From DATLHO01 sp035539855 (GTDB lineage: Bacteria; Bacteroidota; Ignavibacteria; OLB7), in contig DATLHO010000110.1 of the NCBI GenBank assembly GCA_035539855.1, forward strand, positions 1-56,943: a stretch of 56,943 bases of DNA, read 5' to 3'. Shown here in pieces: positions 1 to 7,491 of the stretch. How positions within the stretch are numbered: the first letter of the stretch is position 1; each line of letters begins with the position of its first letter. Both the position numbers and the translations under genes were made by a program. The notes under the pieces are model-generated. The model was not told where the DNA came from and made no database searches. It worked only from the letters and a program-made list of their open reading frames with translations.

Positions 1-1066
1 AATATCGACCGACCTTCAGCCTGTCGGCGACATCGAGAAATTTGCTGCGCCATGTGGAATACCCGGCGCTGCTCCCTAACGACCATACGTTGTTGACGTC
101 GTACACAGTATCGGATACAATTGGCAGCGCGCCATTGGACGAGGATTGCGTGACGACCAAGTGGAATGCGTCTCGCGTTGTATCTAGCCACGTTTCGGCG
201 AAACGGAGAAAGACAACTGCATCCTGTCCCGCCACCATTCGAAATCCCATCGAATCAGGTCGCGTGAACCGAGGCTCCCACTGAAAAACGGGACCCCCAT
301 TCGATTCAACGAAATTGCTATAGACGTTTCGCCAGTATGAAAAACATATTGTGGCTGTCGAGTCAGCCGTCACCTTCGACGGTAGTGAGGGAGTTTCGCA
401 CTTTGGGAAAACGCGACCTTTTAGTGTGTCGGTTACTGTCGCATAAACACGATAGACAAGTTGATTGTCGCGCGGGTTGAGAGTGGAGTCGACTTGGCTT
501 ACAGTCACCCTTAGGACGAAATCGGATTGCGCGGCCGCGAGAAACGCGTCCCTCAGGGGAGGCCGCATGATGGCGTGGAACCGTCCATAGAGTGGATAGG
601 CAAGATTGTCCAGGGCATACATGTATCTATCAAGAATAGCCGTCTCAAGTCGATATTGGTGCCACCGAGCCGGATCGTAGTCGACCATTTGGTATAGCCA
701 TCGAAGCATGCCTTTAAGCGTATCCTTAACGGACGACCAGGTTTGAATGCGATCGAAGGCGACCATGGCCGTATCGAAGCGAAGTAGACTATCAACGTAG
801 ATGTAGGCCGTCTGAACGGTGTCCGGCATCACCGCCTCCAATGGCGGAATCGTCCGCAGGACCGGGTAAATGTTCTGATAGAACGTGGTAGACGACGTGA
901 GCCAACGATTGGATGCTTTGAGTGCGGCGATTTGAGCGCTGTCCATCGGGCGAACACCGCCTGGATTCTGGGCAAAAGCGTTGGCGATCGGAGCCATCGA
1001 CACCACGAGAGTCAGCAGTGCTCCGAGACCCCTTTCCCGGACGCACCTGCCAAGTGCAACTCGCAT
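1..1066 (-). CDS. Secreted hypothetical protein, C-terminus beyond the left edge
   Basis: The frame opens at ATG 1066 and stays open for 355 codons to the window edge, so the C-terminus is missing. Residues 1-32 form a signal peptide: a basic start, the hydrophobic stretch GALLTLVVSMAPIANA, and an AFA cleavage site before Q33. The mature part is soluble-looking and rich in aromatic residues, Asp and Thr, with no motif I recognise. Two Cys (in PKCE and ICFS) may pair in the periplasm. G+C is only about 50% by eye, against roughly 68% next door, and AAA, TTT and ATA codons are used freely, suggesting recent acquisition. Function unknown. Confidence 0.8.
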   Translation of the reverse strand, partial: MRVALGRCVRERGLGALLTLVVSMAPIANAFAQNPGGVRPMDSAQIAALKASNRWLTSSTTFYQNIYPVLRTIPPLEAVMPDTVQTAYIYVDSLLRFDTAMVAFDRIQTWSSVKDTLKGMLRWLYQMVDYDPARWHQYRLETAILDRYMYALDNLAYPLYGRFHAIMRPPLRDAFLAAAQSDFVLRVTVSQVDSTLNPRDNQLVYRVYATVTDTLKGRVFPKCETPSLPSKVTADSTATICFSYWRNVYSNFVESNGGPVFQWEPRFTRPDSMGFRMVAGQDAVVFLRFAETWLDTTRDAFHLVVTQSSSNGALPIVSDTVYDVNNVWSLGSSAGYSTWRSKFLDVADRLKVGRY

Positions 1067-1483
1067 TTTCAACCCCGGAAATTGAATGACTTACGTGAGG
1101 CCGTGCGCGGCGTTCAGTCGGCTTCCGTGGACACACCTTGATGAGAATGTAGTCTGAGAGGCGGAGCCACCCGCACGTGCTTCGGCTCGGGATTACACGT
1201 CGGTTGTTCGGAGGCGTGCGTGGAGGTGGCCTTTCGTCGGTCGACGTCGGTGCTGCCAGGGACGAACAACTTGGAGACACTCCAAGTCAGATGCGGGGCG
1301 AAATCCTCATGGCGGAGCTACCTCACTCTGGTTACCCGTCGCCTGGTGACGGGTGGGGTGCGATAAGGCCACCGAAGCTGCGGCGATCTTCGCAGCCGAT
1401 GCATGACGGTTGTCATGTTCTCAGGATTCCACCAGCGTGACGTCGGCGATTGATGTCCCGGCGGCACGATGCGTTGGCGCGAT
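1067..1483. other. Non-coding gap with three short inverted repeats
   Basis: No convincing gene was found on either strand across these 417 bases. Three compact hairpins are visible: ACTTGGAG/CTCCAAGT at 1269-1287 with a 3-base loop, ACCCGTC/GACGGGT at 1334-1354 and GCTGCG/CGCAGC at 1377-1396. None is followed by a T tract on either strand. They may act as transcription ends for the small gene at 1484-1651 or form part of a structured RNA. Nothing else is recognisable here. Confidence 0.4.
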
Positions 1484-1651
1484 TCACTCCGGTCCCGGAA
1501 CGCCCTCGTTCTCAGGCTCGCTCGCATCAGTACGCGGCAACGGCCGCGACGCCACGCGCTTCTCGGGGTCGTCGGCGGCCGAGAAGATCGCGACGAGAAG
1601 GAAGTAGCCGACGAGCAGGCCGAAGAGGGCGATGCTGACGAAGAACGACAT
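1484..1651 (-). CDS. Small membrane protein, 55 aa
   Basis: A 55-residue frame starts at ATG 1651 and ends with TGA at 1484-1486. Residues 2-26 are almost entirely hydrophobic (MSFFVSIALFGLLVGYF, then LLVAIFSAA), giving one membrane helix. The tail is charged and Pro/Glu rich and probably cytoplasmic. It lies 30 bases downstream of the YdjM-like membrane protein gene on the same strand, so the two are probably cotranscribed. This shape resembles small cytochrome-oxidase-associated or cell-envelope peptides, but no family can be assigned. No clear ribosome binding site is seen. Confidence 0.55.
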   Translation of the reverse strand: MSFFVSIALFGLLVGYFLLVAIFSAADDPEKRVASRPLPRTDASEPENEGVPGPE

Positions 1652-1681
1652 GACCGTGACCGCTATCGTTGAGAGTATCGT

Positions 1682-2689
1682 TTACGGGGCCGCACCGTCG
1701 CCGAGGATTTCGTCCCACAGCTCGCCGATGCCGAGCCGGCGGTTGCGTGTGCGGTCGACCCACTCGGTCGGGAGCGCGCGTCCGGGATGGAACCGCACGC
1801 CCCAGATCGGATCGAACGCGCCCGTGCGCAGCGAGTATCGCACGTCGCCGATGACCGTCGTGTCGCCGGGCGCGCGCGCGATCCAGTCGGAGGAGAACCA
1901 CGCGAAGCGACCGAAGTCCTCGACGATGCGCGGTGATGCGCGCTCGGCGGCGGAGAGATCGCTTTGAAGCATCCGGCGCACGCGTGCGCCCGGAGTCCAT
2001 GTCGCGCCGCCGAACCACGGCACCCGGATGCGGTCGGCGTGCAGTGTGTCGCCGGCCCGGTACAGCGAGCGCCAGACGATGTTGTTCGCGATCGTGGGGA
2101 AGGCCTCGCCGCGCGCGATCGTATGTCCGCGCGCGCCTGCGATCGCTTCCTGAACGTCGAGAGCGCGCGCGTGCTGCACGGCGCCAAGGCCGATGTAGGC
2201 GAGGGCGATCGCGAACGCGATCGCCGCCGGTCGCCGCGTCCGCCGGCGGATCGCGATGATCGTTCCGATCAGCAGCGTCAGCGTGAAGATCGGGTCGACG
2301 ATCGAGATCCAGTCCCATGCGACCCGCGTCGTCGCGAACGGCCAGAAGAGCTGCGTGCCGTACGTCGTGCACGCGTCGAGCAGTCCGTGCGTCGCGGCGC
2401 CGACGGTGGCGGCGGTGACGACGCCGCGCCACTGTTCGCGACCACGCTGGCTCGCCAGCCACGGGAGCGCGGCGATCAGGCCGGCCGCGGGCACGAACAC
2501 GAACGAGTGCGTGAACTGGCGATGATACTCGATCGCCAGAAGCGGATCGGCCGCGCTGCGGATGAACACGTCGGCGTCGGGGAGCAGGCCGCCGATCGCG
2601 CCGAGCATCCACGCACGCGCGCGAAGCCGGGGACCGAGCACTGCCTGCGCCGCGGCCGCGCCGATGACGCCCTGGGTCACGAGATCCAT
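1682..2689 (-). CDS. YdjM/DUF457-type membrane metal-dependent hydrolase
   Basis: This 335-residue multi-pass membrane protein has the family's N-terminal signature: MDLVTQGVIGAAAAQAV, then GGLLPDADVF and HRQFTHSFVF, whose Asp and His residues are the putative metal ligands. Further hydrophobic segments cover roughly residues 65-85, 95-115, 130-150 and 155-175, followed by a soluble C-terminal half. Start ATG 2689 is preferred over an upstream in-frame start because it begins the conserved MDLVTQG segment. In other bacteria YdjM is LexA-regulated; no LexA box is obvious here. Substrate is unknown. Confidence 0.8.
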   Translation of the reverse strand: MDLVTQGVIGAAAAQAVLGPRLRARAWMLGAIGGLLPDADVFIRSAADPLLAIEYHRQFTHSFVFVPAAGLIAALPWLASQRGREQWRGVVTAATVGAATHGLLDACTTYGTQLFWPFATTRVAWDWISIVDPIFTLTLLIGTIIAIRRRTRRPAAIAFAIALAYIGLGAVQHARALDVQEAIAGARGHTIARGEAFPTIANNIVWRSLYRAGDTLHADRIRVPWFGGATWTPGARVRRMLQSDLSAAERASPRIVEDFGRFAWFSSDWIARAPGDTTVIGDVRYSLRTGAFDPIWGVRFHPGRALPTEWVDRTRNRRLGIGELWDEILGDGAAP

Positions 2690-2723
2690 GCGATACGATG
2701 GGATTGTTCGGGCTGCGCCGCGA

Positions 2724-3077
2724 TCACAACGTGATCCCAAAGCGCTTCAGCACGAGGGCGTACACGAAATAGGCGGCCACGGTAACGGCGATCGCGATGA
2801 GCATCGAGACGGCAAACGGCAGCGTCGTACGCATCAGCCAGGCGAGCACGACGAAGAACAGCAGCGACGGAATCACCGCCCAGAAAATCCCCATGCTCAG
2901 CTCGCGGACCTTCGTGCGATCCTCCGTGTCGATCCACAGCCAGGTCAGCGCGAGCAGTGATGTCAATGGCAGCGCGGCGACGAGTGCGCCGACCGCGCTC
3001 GAGCGCTTGCCGATCTCGGAGATCGCGACGACGATCGCCGCGGTGAGCAGGAACTTGACGACGATGCGCAGATCCAT
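2724..3077 (-). CDS. DUF3147-like small membrane protein
   Basis: The product has 117 residues and four predicted membrane helices (around residues 3-20, 27-47, 62-82 and 88-110), the size and pattern of DUF3147 inner-membrane proteins. Two start codons abut (3080 and 3077). The ATG at 3077 lies 6 bases after a GAGG ribosome binding site, while 3080 is only 3 bases away, so 3077 is chosen. A perfect Bacteroidota -7 box, TATCTTTG at 3099-3106 on this strand, supplies a promoter. The YdjM-like gene follows 34 bases downstream. Function unknown. Confidence 0.8.
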   Translation of the reverse strand: MDLRIVVKFLLTAAIVVAISEIGKRSSAVGALVAALPLTSLLALTWLWIDTEDRTKVRELSMGIFWAVIPSLLFFVVLAWLMRTTLPFAVSMLIAIAVTVAAYFVYALVLKRFGITL

Positions 3078-3098
3078 CATCAGCCTCGGATGAACGCG

Positions 3099-3106
3099 CA
3101 AAGATA
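3099..3106 (-). promoter_or_regulatory. TAnnTTTG promoter for the DUF3147 gene
   Basis: TATCTTTG matches the Bacteroidota -7 consensus TAnnTTTG exactly and lies about 20 bases upstream of the DUF3147 start. The divergent AEC transporter has its own box at 3169-3176, so the two genes share a divergent promoter region. Confidence 0.6.
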
Positions 3107-3168
3107 GACGATCGATCCGCACCCTCGCGCAGGCACAACCTCGCACGGTTCGGTGGCGGCGCGGGCGC

Positions 3169-3176
3169 TATCTTCG
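3169..3176 (+). promoter_or_regulatory. TAnnTTTG-like promoter, leaderless start of the AEC gene
   Basis: TATCTTCG differs from TAnnTTTG at one position and ends 6 bases before the GTG at 3183. Transcription would begin at or next to the start codon, giving a leaderless mRNA. This helps choose GTG 3183 over the upstream GTG 3153, which would lie upstream of the promoter. Confidence 0.5.
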
Positions 3177-3182
3177 CGGCGC

Positions 3183-4082
3183 GTGGCCAACCTCCTGATC
3201 ATCATCGTCGCCTTTGCGCTCGGCGTCCTGCTGCGGCGCACGGGACGCTTCGGCGAGGGCGCGCCGTCGGCGCTCAACGCCTTCGTGCTCAACATCTCGC
3301 TGCCCGCCGCGGCGCTGCTCCACGTCCACTCTCTTCGGTTCCAGTCCTCCCTCCTGTTCGCGGTCGTCGCTCCCTGGATCCTGTTCATCGTCGGCGCGCT
3401 GCTGCTCGATCGCATCGGCCGCGCACTCGAGCTGCCTCGCAGGACGATCGGGTGCATGGTGCTGCTCGGCGGACTCGGCAACACGTCGTTCGTCGGACTG
3501 CCGATGATCGAGGCGATGTACGGCCGCGAGGCGCTCGGCATCGGGATCATCGCCGATCAGCCGGGCAGCTTCCTCGTGCTCGCGACGCTCGGTCTCGCCG
3601 TCGCCGCGCGCTACGGAGGCGGCTCGGCGACGCCGCGCGAGATCCTCGGACGCATCGGTCGGTTCGTTCCGTTCTGGGCGATGGTGGCGGGACTGCTGCT
3701 GACGCCCGTCGACTATCCGCCGATCGTCGTGACGCTGCTGACCCGCTTCGCCGACACGCTCACGCCGCTGGCGATGGTCTCGGTCGGCATGCAGCTTCGC
3801 GTCGGCCATCTGCGCGGGCGCACGCGGCCGCTCGCGCTGGGCCTGGGCTGGAAGATGCTCGTCGGTCCGGCGATGATCCTCGCGATCGGCGTCGCGGCCG
3901 GCGTCGCCGACCCGCTCGTGCTGCAGGTCACGGTCTTCGAGATGGCGATGCCGCCGATGGTCACCGCCGGCATCATCGCGCTCGAGCACGATCTCGACCC
4001 GCCTCTGGCCGCGCTGTTCCTCGGCATTGGAATCCCGATCTCGCTCGCCACGCTCCCGCTCTGGGCACGACTGATCGGGTGA
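3183..4082 (+). CDS. AEC-family (auxin efflux carrier-like) transporter
   Basis: The 299-residue protein has about ten hydrophobic segments arranged as two five-helix halves, the usual size for AEC permeases. Conserved landmarks are an N-terminal VANLLIIIVAFALGVLLRR helix, NAFVLNISLPAAAL, and the central GLGNTSFVGLP motif. The C-terminal half includes PLAMVSVGMQL and MPPMVTAGIIA. Family members export or exchange organic acids such as malate; the substrate here is unknown. Start GTG 3183 is supported by the promoter-like TATCTTCG six bases upstream and by alignment of the first helix. The gene converges on the methyltransferase gene across a hairpin at 4110-4147. Confidence 0.88.
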   Translation: MANLLIIIVAFALGVLLRRTGRFGEGAPSALNAFVLNISLPAAALLHVHSLRFQSSLLFAVVAPWILFIVGALLLDRIGRALELPRRTIGCMVLLGGLGNTSFVGLPMIEAMYGREALGIGIIADQPGSFLVLATLGLAVAARYGGGSATPREILGRIGRFVPFWAMVAGLLLTPVDYPPIVVTLLTRFADTLTPLAMVSVGMQLRVGHLRGRTRPLALGLGWKMLVGPAMILAIGVAAGVADPLVLQVTVFEMAMPPMVTAGIIALEHDLDPPLAALFLGIGIPISLATLPLWARLIG

Positions 4083-4109
4083 GCCGACGATCGTCGCGCA
4101 CCGCTGCCG

Positions 4110-4147
4110 CGCGGAGACACGGGACTGCGCGCTCCGGTGTCTCCGCG
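4110..4147. terminator. Hairpin between convergent genes
   Basis: CGCGGAGACAC (4110-4120) pairs perfectly with GTGTCTCCGCG (4137-4147) across a 16-base loop. It sits between the stop codons of the convergent AEC and methyltransferase genes and could end both transcripts. No T tract follows in either direction. Confidence 0.5.
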
Positions 4148-4161
4148 ATGAGCCACCCGCC

Positions 4162-4956
4162 TCACGTCGCCCTGACCGCGAGCAGCGAGACGCTCTTGAC
4201 GCCCCACTTCTCGGTCGCGCCGCGCGCGCTCTTCGACAGGAAGCGGTAGCCGGGATTGTCCCGAAGCGCGAGCACGCGGAAGCCGGCGGACTCGATGGTC
4301 GCGCGGTAGCTGTCCTGCTGCGCGGCGCCGCCGATGCACGCCGCCCAGAGCGTCGCGTTGCAGGTGACGTCGGGCGGCAACTGCACATCGGTCACGATGT
4401 CGGCGATCGCCAGGCGACCGCCGATACGGAGCACCCGCGCGGCCTCCTCGAACACGCTCCGCTTGTCGGCCGCGAGATTGATGACGCCGTTGCTGATGAC
4501 GACGTCGACGCTGGCGTCCGGCAGCGGGATCTTTTCGATGTAGCCGCGCAGGAACTCCACGTTCGAGTGATCGTCGCCCGCGGCGTCGCGCAACCGCTCC
4601 GCCTTCAGGCGCTGGGCGTCGGTCATGTCGATGCCGATCACGGCGCCTTCCGGACCCGCCTTGAGTCCGGCGACGAACGAATCCATGCCCGATCCGCTTC
4701 CCAGGTCGAGCACGCGCTCGCCGGGCTGCACGGCCGCGAGGTCGAAGTAATAGCCGACGCCGGCGAAGGAGTCGATTGCCTCGCTCGGCACGCGGTCGAG
4801 ATCGGCGCCCTCGTAGCCAAGGCGCTCCGCCATCGCGCGGCCCATCTCGAAGTGGAACTCGCCGTGCGGATCCTCCGCCACCTGCCGGTACATCTCCTGC
4901 ACTTTCGCTTCGAGCTGCGCGGCGTCGACGGTCTTCGTTGGTTCGATGGTCTCCAT
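4162..4956 (-). CDS. ArsM-like SAM-dependent methyltransferase lacking the first As-binding Cys
   Basis: This 264-residue class I methyltransferase has motif I LDLGSGSGMDSFVA at 83-96, an acidic ribose-binding loop GIDMT (108-112) and ISNGVINL at 154-161. The fold and spacing follow arsenite methyltransferase ArsM. A cysteine pair (C199, C207, around ATLWAACIGGA) matches the C-terminal As(III)-binding region. However, the LGCGNP segment that gives ArsM its first catalytic Cys is replaced by FAGVGYYFDL at 64-73, so arsenite may not be the substrate. Ribosome binding site GAGGG precedes ATG 4956. It is the last gene after the ArsR-rhodanese regulator, which suggests a role in metalloid, thiol or sulfur stress. 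Confidence 0.8.
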   Translation of the reverse strand: METIEPTKTVDAAQLEAKVQEMYRQVAEDPHGEFHFEMGRAMAERLGYEGADLDRVPSEAIDSFAGVGYYFDLAAVQPGERVLDLGSGSGMDSFVAGLKAGPEGAVIGIDMTDAQRLKAERLRDAAGDDHSNVEFLRGYIEKIPLPDASVDVVISNGVINLAADKRSVFEEAARVLRIGGRLAIADIVTDVQLPPDVTCNATLWAACIGGAAQQDSYRATIESAGFRVLALRDNPGYRFLSKSARGATEKWGVKSVSLLAVRAT

Positions 4957-5001
4957 GGCTCACCCTCGTGAATGATTGTGGGTATCGTCCGGGGTGAATC
5001 G

Positions 5002-5184
5002 TCAGGTCAGAAACGCAATGCCGCCGGCCAGGATCTCGACGAAGCCGGCGGCGGTCAGGGCCGGCGCGAGGTCGTGATCAACACCGGGCCACGCGTCGTC
5101 GCCCGGCGGGACGGTCGCCGCGTTGATCGAAGGCATCACGCCGGCGCGAGCCGGCCGTCCCGAGGTCGTCTTTGTCTCGATCAT
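5002..5184 (-). CDS. Small coupled ORF, 60 aa, unknown
   Basis: Its ATG (5184) overlaps the stop codon of the ArsR-rhodanese gene as ATGA, an arrangement typical of translational coupling, and it ends 45 bases before the methyltransferase start. The peptide begins MIETKTTSGRPARAG and ends in a hydrophobic stretch, LTAAGFVEILAGGIAFLT. No family is recognised and the protein has no Cys. The position supports expression, but the coding quality is only moderate, so it may be a remnant of a larger gene or non-functional. Confidence 0.35.
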   Translation of the reverse strand: MIETKTTSGRPARAGVMPSINAATVPPGDDAWPGVDHDLAPALTAAGFVEILAGGIAFLT

Positions 5185-5891
5185 CGTCGATTGCTCCCCC
5201 GCTTCGCCCGCGGCGCCTTCGAGCCGTTTGCGCCCGTCGCGATGGGCAGTCCCGCGGCCTTCCAGTCGGCGATCCCTTCGTCGTATCGGATCGCGTCGAA
5301 TCCCTTTCCGCGCAGAACGCGGACGGCGTCCGAAGCGAACAGACAGTACGGTCCGCGGCAGTACGCGGCGATGCGTTGATCGCGCGGTAGCTCGCGGAGC
5401 CGTTCCGGCAGATCGTCGACCGGCATCGAGACCGCGCCGGCGAGATGCCCGCGCTCGTACTCGTTCGCCGGCCGCACATCCAACAGCAGGATCGATCCGT
5501 CACGCACGCCACGGCGCAGTGTGTCGCGGTCGATCGTGTCGAACTCCTCGCGACCGGCGACGAGCTTCGCCGTGATTCTCTCGACCTCGGCGAGCTGCCG
5601 CTCGGCGAGCGCACGGATGTCGCGACAGACAGTGCAGACCTCGTCGCTCGAGAGCGTGTACTCGACGTACAGACCCCGCTTCGTCGCCTCGACGAGCTGC
5701 GCTGCGCGAAGCACCTGCAGGTGGCGCGATGCGTTGGCGACCGAGAGATGAGCCTCTTCCGCCAGCTCCTCCACCGACCACGGCCTCTGACAGAGCAGAT
5801 CGAGCATCTCGAGTCGCTTCGGGCTCGAGAGCGCCTTGGTCACGCGCGCCAGTTGGTTATAGATCGCATCCTTGTAGACTCTCTTCTCCAT
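5181..5891 (-). CDS. ArsR-family regulator fused to a rhodanese domain
   Basis: The 236-residue protein joins an N-terminal winged-helix ArsR/SmtB domain (about 10-95) to a rhodanese domain (about 118-215). The DNA-recognition helix region reads SVANASRHLQVL at 50-61. C86 and C89 form CTVC just after the winged helix and C34 lies in helix DLLCQ, so these could sense metalloids or reactive sulfur. The rhodanese active-site loop CRGPYC gives C178 as the sulfur acceptor, with C183 nearby. The fusion is known in sulfur- and arsenic-linked operons. A perfect -7 box (5968-5975) and an AT-rich dyad (5943-5962) lie upstream, consistent with autorepression. Confidence 0.9.
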   Translation of the reverse strand: MEKRVYKDAIYNQLARVTKALSSPKRLEMLDLLCQRPWSVEELAEEAHLSVANASRHLQVLRAAQLVEATKRGLYVEYTLSSDEVCTVCRDIRALAERQLAEVERITAKLVAGREEFDTIDRDTLRRGVRDGSILLLDVRPANEYERGHLAGAVSMPVDDLPERLRELPRDQRIAAYCRGPYCLFASDAVRVLRGKGFDAIRYDEGIADWKAAGLPIATGANGSKAPRAKRGSNRR

Positions 5892-5942
5892 GGCTCTTCA
5901 CGTTTGCTGCGAGATCGGGCGGCGTGAGCCCTGCTAGTCGAG

Positions 5943-5962
5943 TATTCAATCATTCAATTGAA
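5943..5962 (-). promoter_or_regulatory. Candidate ArsR operator
   Basis: An AT-rich dyad, ATTCAATCATTCAATTGAA with the palindrome TTCAATTGAA at 5953-5962, lies just downstream of the TACGTTTG promoter box of the ArsR-rhodanese gene. ArsR-family operators are usually AT-rich dyads of this kind overlapping the transcription start. It stands out in a GC-rich genome. Confidence 0.45.
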
Positions 5963-5967
5963 CGGTG

Positions 5968-5975
5968 CAAACGTA
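5968..5975 (-). promoter_or_regulatory. TAnnTTTG promoter of the ArsR-rhodanese operon
   Basis: TACGTTTG matches the Bacteroidota -7 consensus exactly, 77 bases upstream of the ArsR-rhodanese start codon. Transcription would begin within or next to the candidate operator dyad. Confidence 0.6.
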
Positions 5976-6190
5976 CGACGACGGGAGGGTCGAATTCAAG
6001 CGGGAAGTGTTGAAGGCCGTCGTGCGGATCATCCGCGCGCGATGCGCCGATGCGACGTCATTTCAGAGTCCAGCGAACCAGTCGTATCCGCGCTGTCTGA
6101 AGTAGTCCTAGGGCCGTTTGTCGCTGAAGCGGATCATGCCTGAGCCGTCTCGCGCTGCCGCAGCGAAATGCGATCTTCGCAACGTCGACG

Positions 6191-7210
6191 ATGACCGTTC
6201 ACTCAACCCGAGCTCTCAATCCCATGGCCCGATCGAGCCCGCATCTCATCCGCATGCTCACCGTCGACGACGCGGCCGCCTGGGCGGCGCTGCGCTTCGA
6301 GGCGCTCGTCGCGCACCCGCTCGCGTTCGGCTCCTCCGCGCCGGAGACATCGGACGACCTCGTCGAGGTCGCGCGCGAGCGGCTCGCGGCGAGCGACGAG
6401 GCCGCGGTGCTCGGGGCGTTCGTCGCGGGCAGCCTTGTCGGCGTCGTCGGCATACGCCGGCAGCCGGGACTCAAGGAGCGGCACAAGGGGTTACTCTGGG
6501 GGATGTATGTCTCGGCGGGCTCGCGTCGTCGTGGCATCGCCGCGTCGCTCGTCGACGCGGCGCTCGAGCATGCGCGCCGGTGGGTCGGCGTCGCGCAGGT
6601 TCATCTCGCGGTGAGCGAGACTGCCGTCGAGGCCCGGGCAATGTACGAGCAGCTCGGCTTTCGTGCGTGGGGTCGGGAGCCGCGCGCGCTCTGCGTCGAC
6701 GGTCGATTCGTCGACGAGCACCACATGGTCCTGATGCTCGACGAAGCTGCGGCTCCCGTCGCTCGACGGTTCGTCGTCCACGTCAGTGTCGCTGTCGAGC
6801 GCGAGGGCCGGCTGCTGATGGTGACCGAGAGCAAGCCCGACGTGCGCGGCATGCTCAACCTGCCGGGCGGACGTCTCGAGCACGGCGAGGGACTCGTCGA
6901 CGCCGCACGACGCGAGGCGCTGGAGGAGACCGGACTGCGCGTGACGATCACGGGAATCGTCGGACTCTTCACCGCAGTCTCCGATCAAGGCAATCACGTC
7001 TTCCGCTTCGTCTTCGCCGCCGACGCCGGGACGCAGATCGCCGCCGCCGGCGACGACGTCACCGCAGTGTCGTGGCACAGCGTCGACGAGCTCGTCGCGA
7101 TGGACGACGCGAGGCTTGCCGGTGCGTCGATGCTGCGCGGAATCCTCGCGAGGATCGCGCGGCATGATTCCTCGAAGCTCTCACTGCTCGACGACACACG
7201 AAACGGCTGA
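6191..7210 (+). CDS. GNAT acetyltransferase-Nudix hydrolase fusion
   Basis: Two enzymes are joined in 339 residues. Residues about 20-185 are a GNAT N-acetyltransferase: MYVSAGSRRRGIAASLV at 105-121 carries the acetyl-CoA-binding R-x-x-G-I/A loop and MYEQLGFRAWG closes the fold. Residues about 193-325 are a Nudix hydrolase with a complete Nudix box: G227, E233, then REALEETGL at 241-249. Both active sites look intact. The N-terminal acetyl-acceptor and the nucleotide substrate are unknown. ATG 6191 is used, though ATG 6224 or 6254 could also start the GNAT domain. No clear ribosome binding site is present. Confidence 0.87.
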   Translation: MTVHSTRALNPMARSSPHLIRMLTVDDAAAWAALRFEALVAHPLAFGSSAPETSDDLVEVARERLAASDEAAVLGAFVAGSLVGVVGIRRQPGLKERHKGLLWGMYVSAGSRRRGIAASLVDAALEHARRWVGVAQVHLAVSETAVEARAMYEQLGFRAWGREPRALCVDGRFVDEHHMVLMLDEAAAPVARRFVVHVSVAVEREGRLLMVTESKPDVRGMLNLPGGRLEHGEGLVDAARREALEETGLRVTITGIVGLFTAVSDQGNHVFRFVFAADAGTQIAAAGDDVTAVSWHSVDELVAMDDARLAGASMLRGILARIARHDSSKLSLLDDTRNG

Positions 7211-7398
7211 TCGGATGAGCACCCGCAACGCCGTTCCGGCCCCTCGGGATCCGACGTCACCATGAGCCGAGCCCGGGCATCGGCAGCTCGCGCACCACGA
7301 ATTTCGTCGTGACGCCGCGATTCCCGGCCAGAATCACAGGTCGGCGGCTCCTTGCAAAATTTGATTAGGTTTTCATCTTTCCTTCACGTGGCCCCTCT

Positions 7399-7406
7399 AG
7401 CTTTGC
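7399..7406 (+). promoter_or_regulatory. TAnnTTTG promoter in an intergenic region
   Basis: TAGCTTTG is an exact -7 match. It follows an AT-rich stretch (7356-7382) with a TTT at about the -33 position. The nearest gene start downstream on this strand is 280 bases away, so it more likely drives the structured RNA at 7411-7491. Confidence 0.5.
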
Positions 7407-7410
7407 ATCC

Positions 7411-7491
7411 GCGAGCGTAAGTATTTCGTTCGCGGTGATGTGAGTAGCCTTGCGTTCGTCCCCGCCGATGGCACCCCTGTCGGCGGGGACG
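7411..7491 (+). ncRNA. Candidate structured small RNA
   Basis: Starting about 5 bases after an exact promoter box, the sequence can fold into two hairpins. The first is GCGAGCG/CGTTCGC (one G-U pair, 7412-7434). The second is a perfect 12-base stem, CGTCCCCGCCGA (7457-7468) with TCGGCGGGGACG (7480-7491). The second could be the transcription end, although no T tract follows. No reading frame fits. It may instead be the 5' leader of ugpC. The exact ends are estimates. Confidence 0.35.

Noticed and set aside
1177..1440. An 87-codon plus-strand ORF
   Set aside because: It is rich in Gly and Arg with no ribosome binding site and no domain. Nothing supports it as a gene.
4162..4956. Plain call of arsenite methyltransferase ArsM
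   Set aside because: The first As-binding Cys of ArsM is missing (FAGVGYYFDL in place of LGCGNP), so only ArsM-like is claimed.
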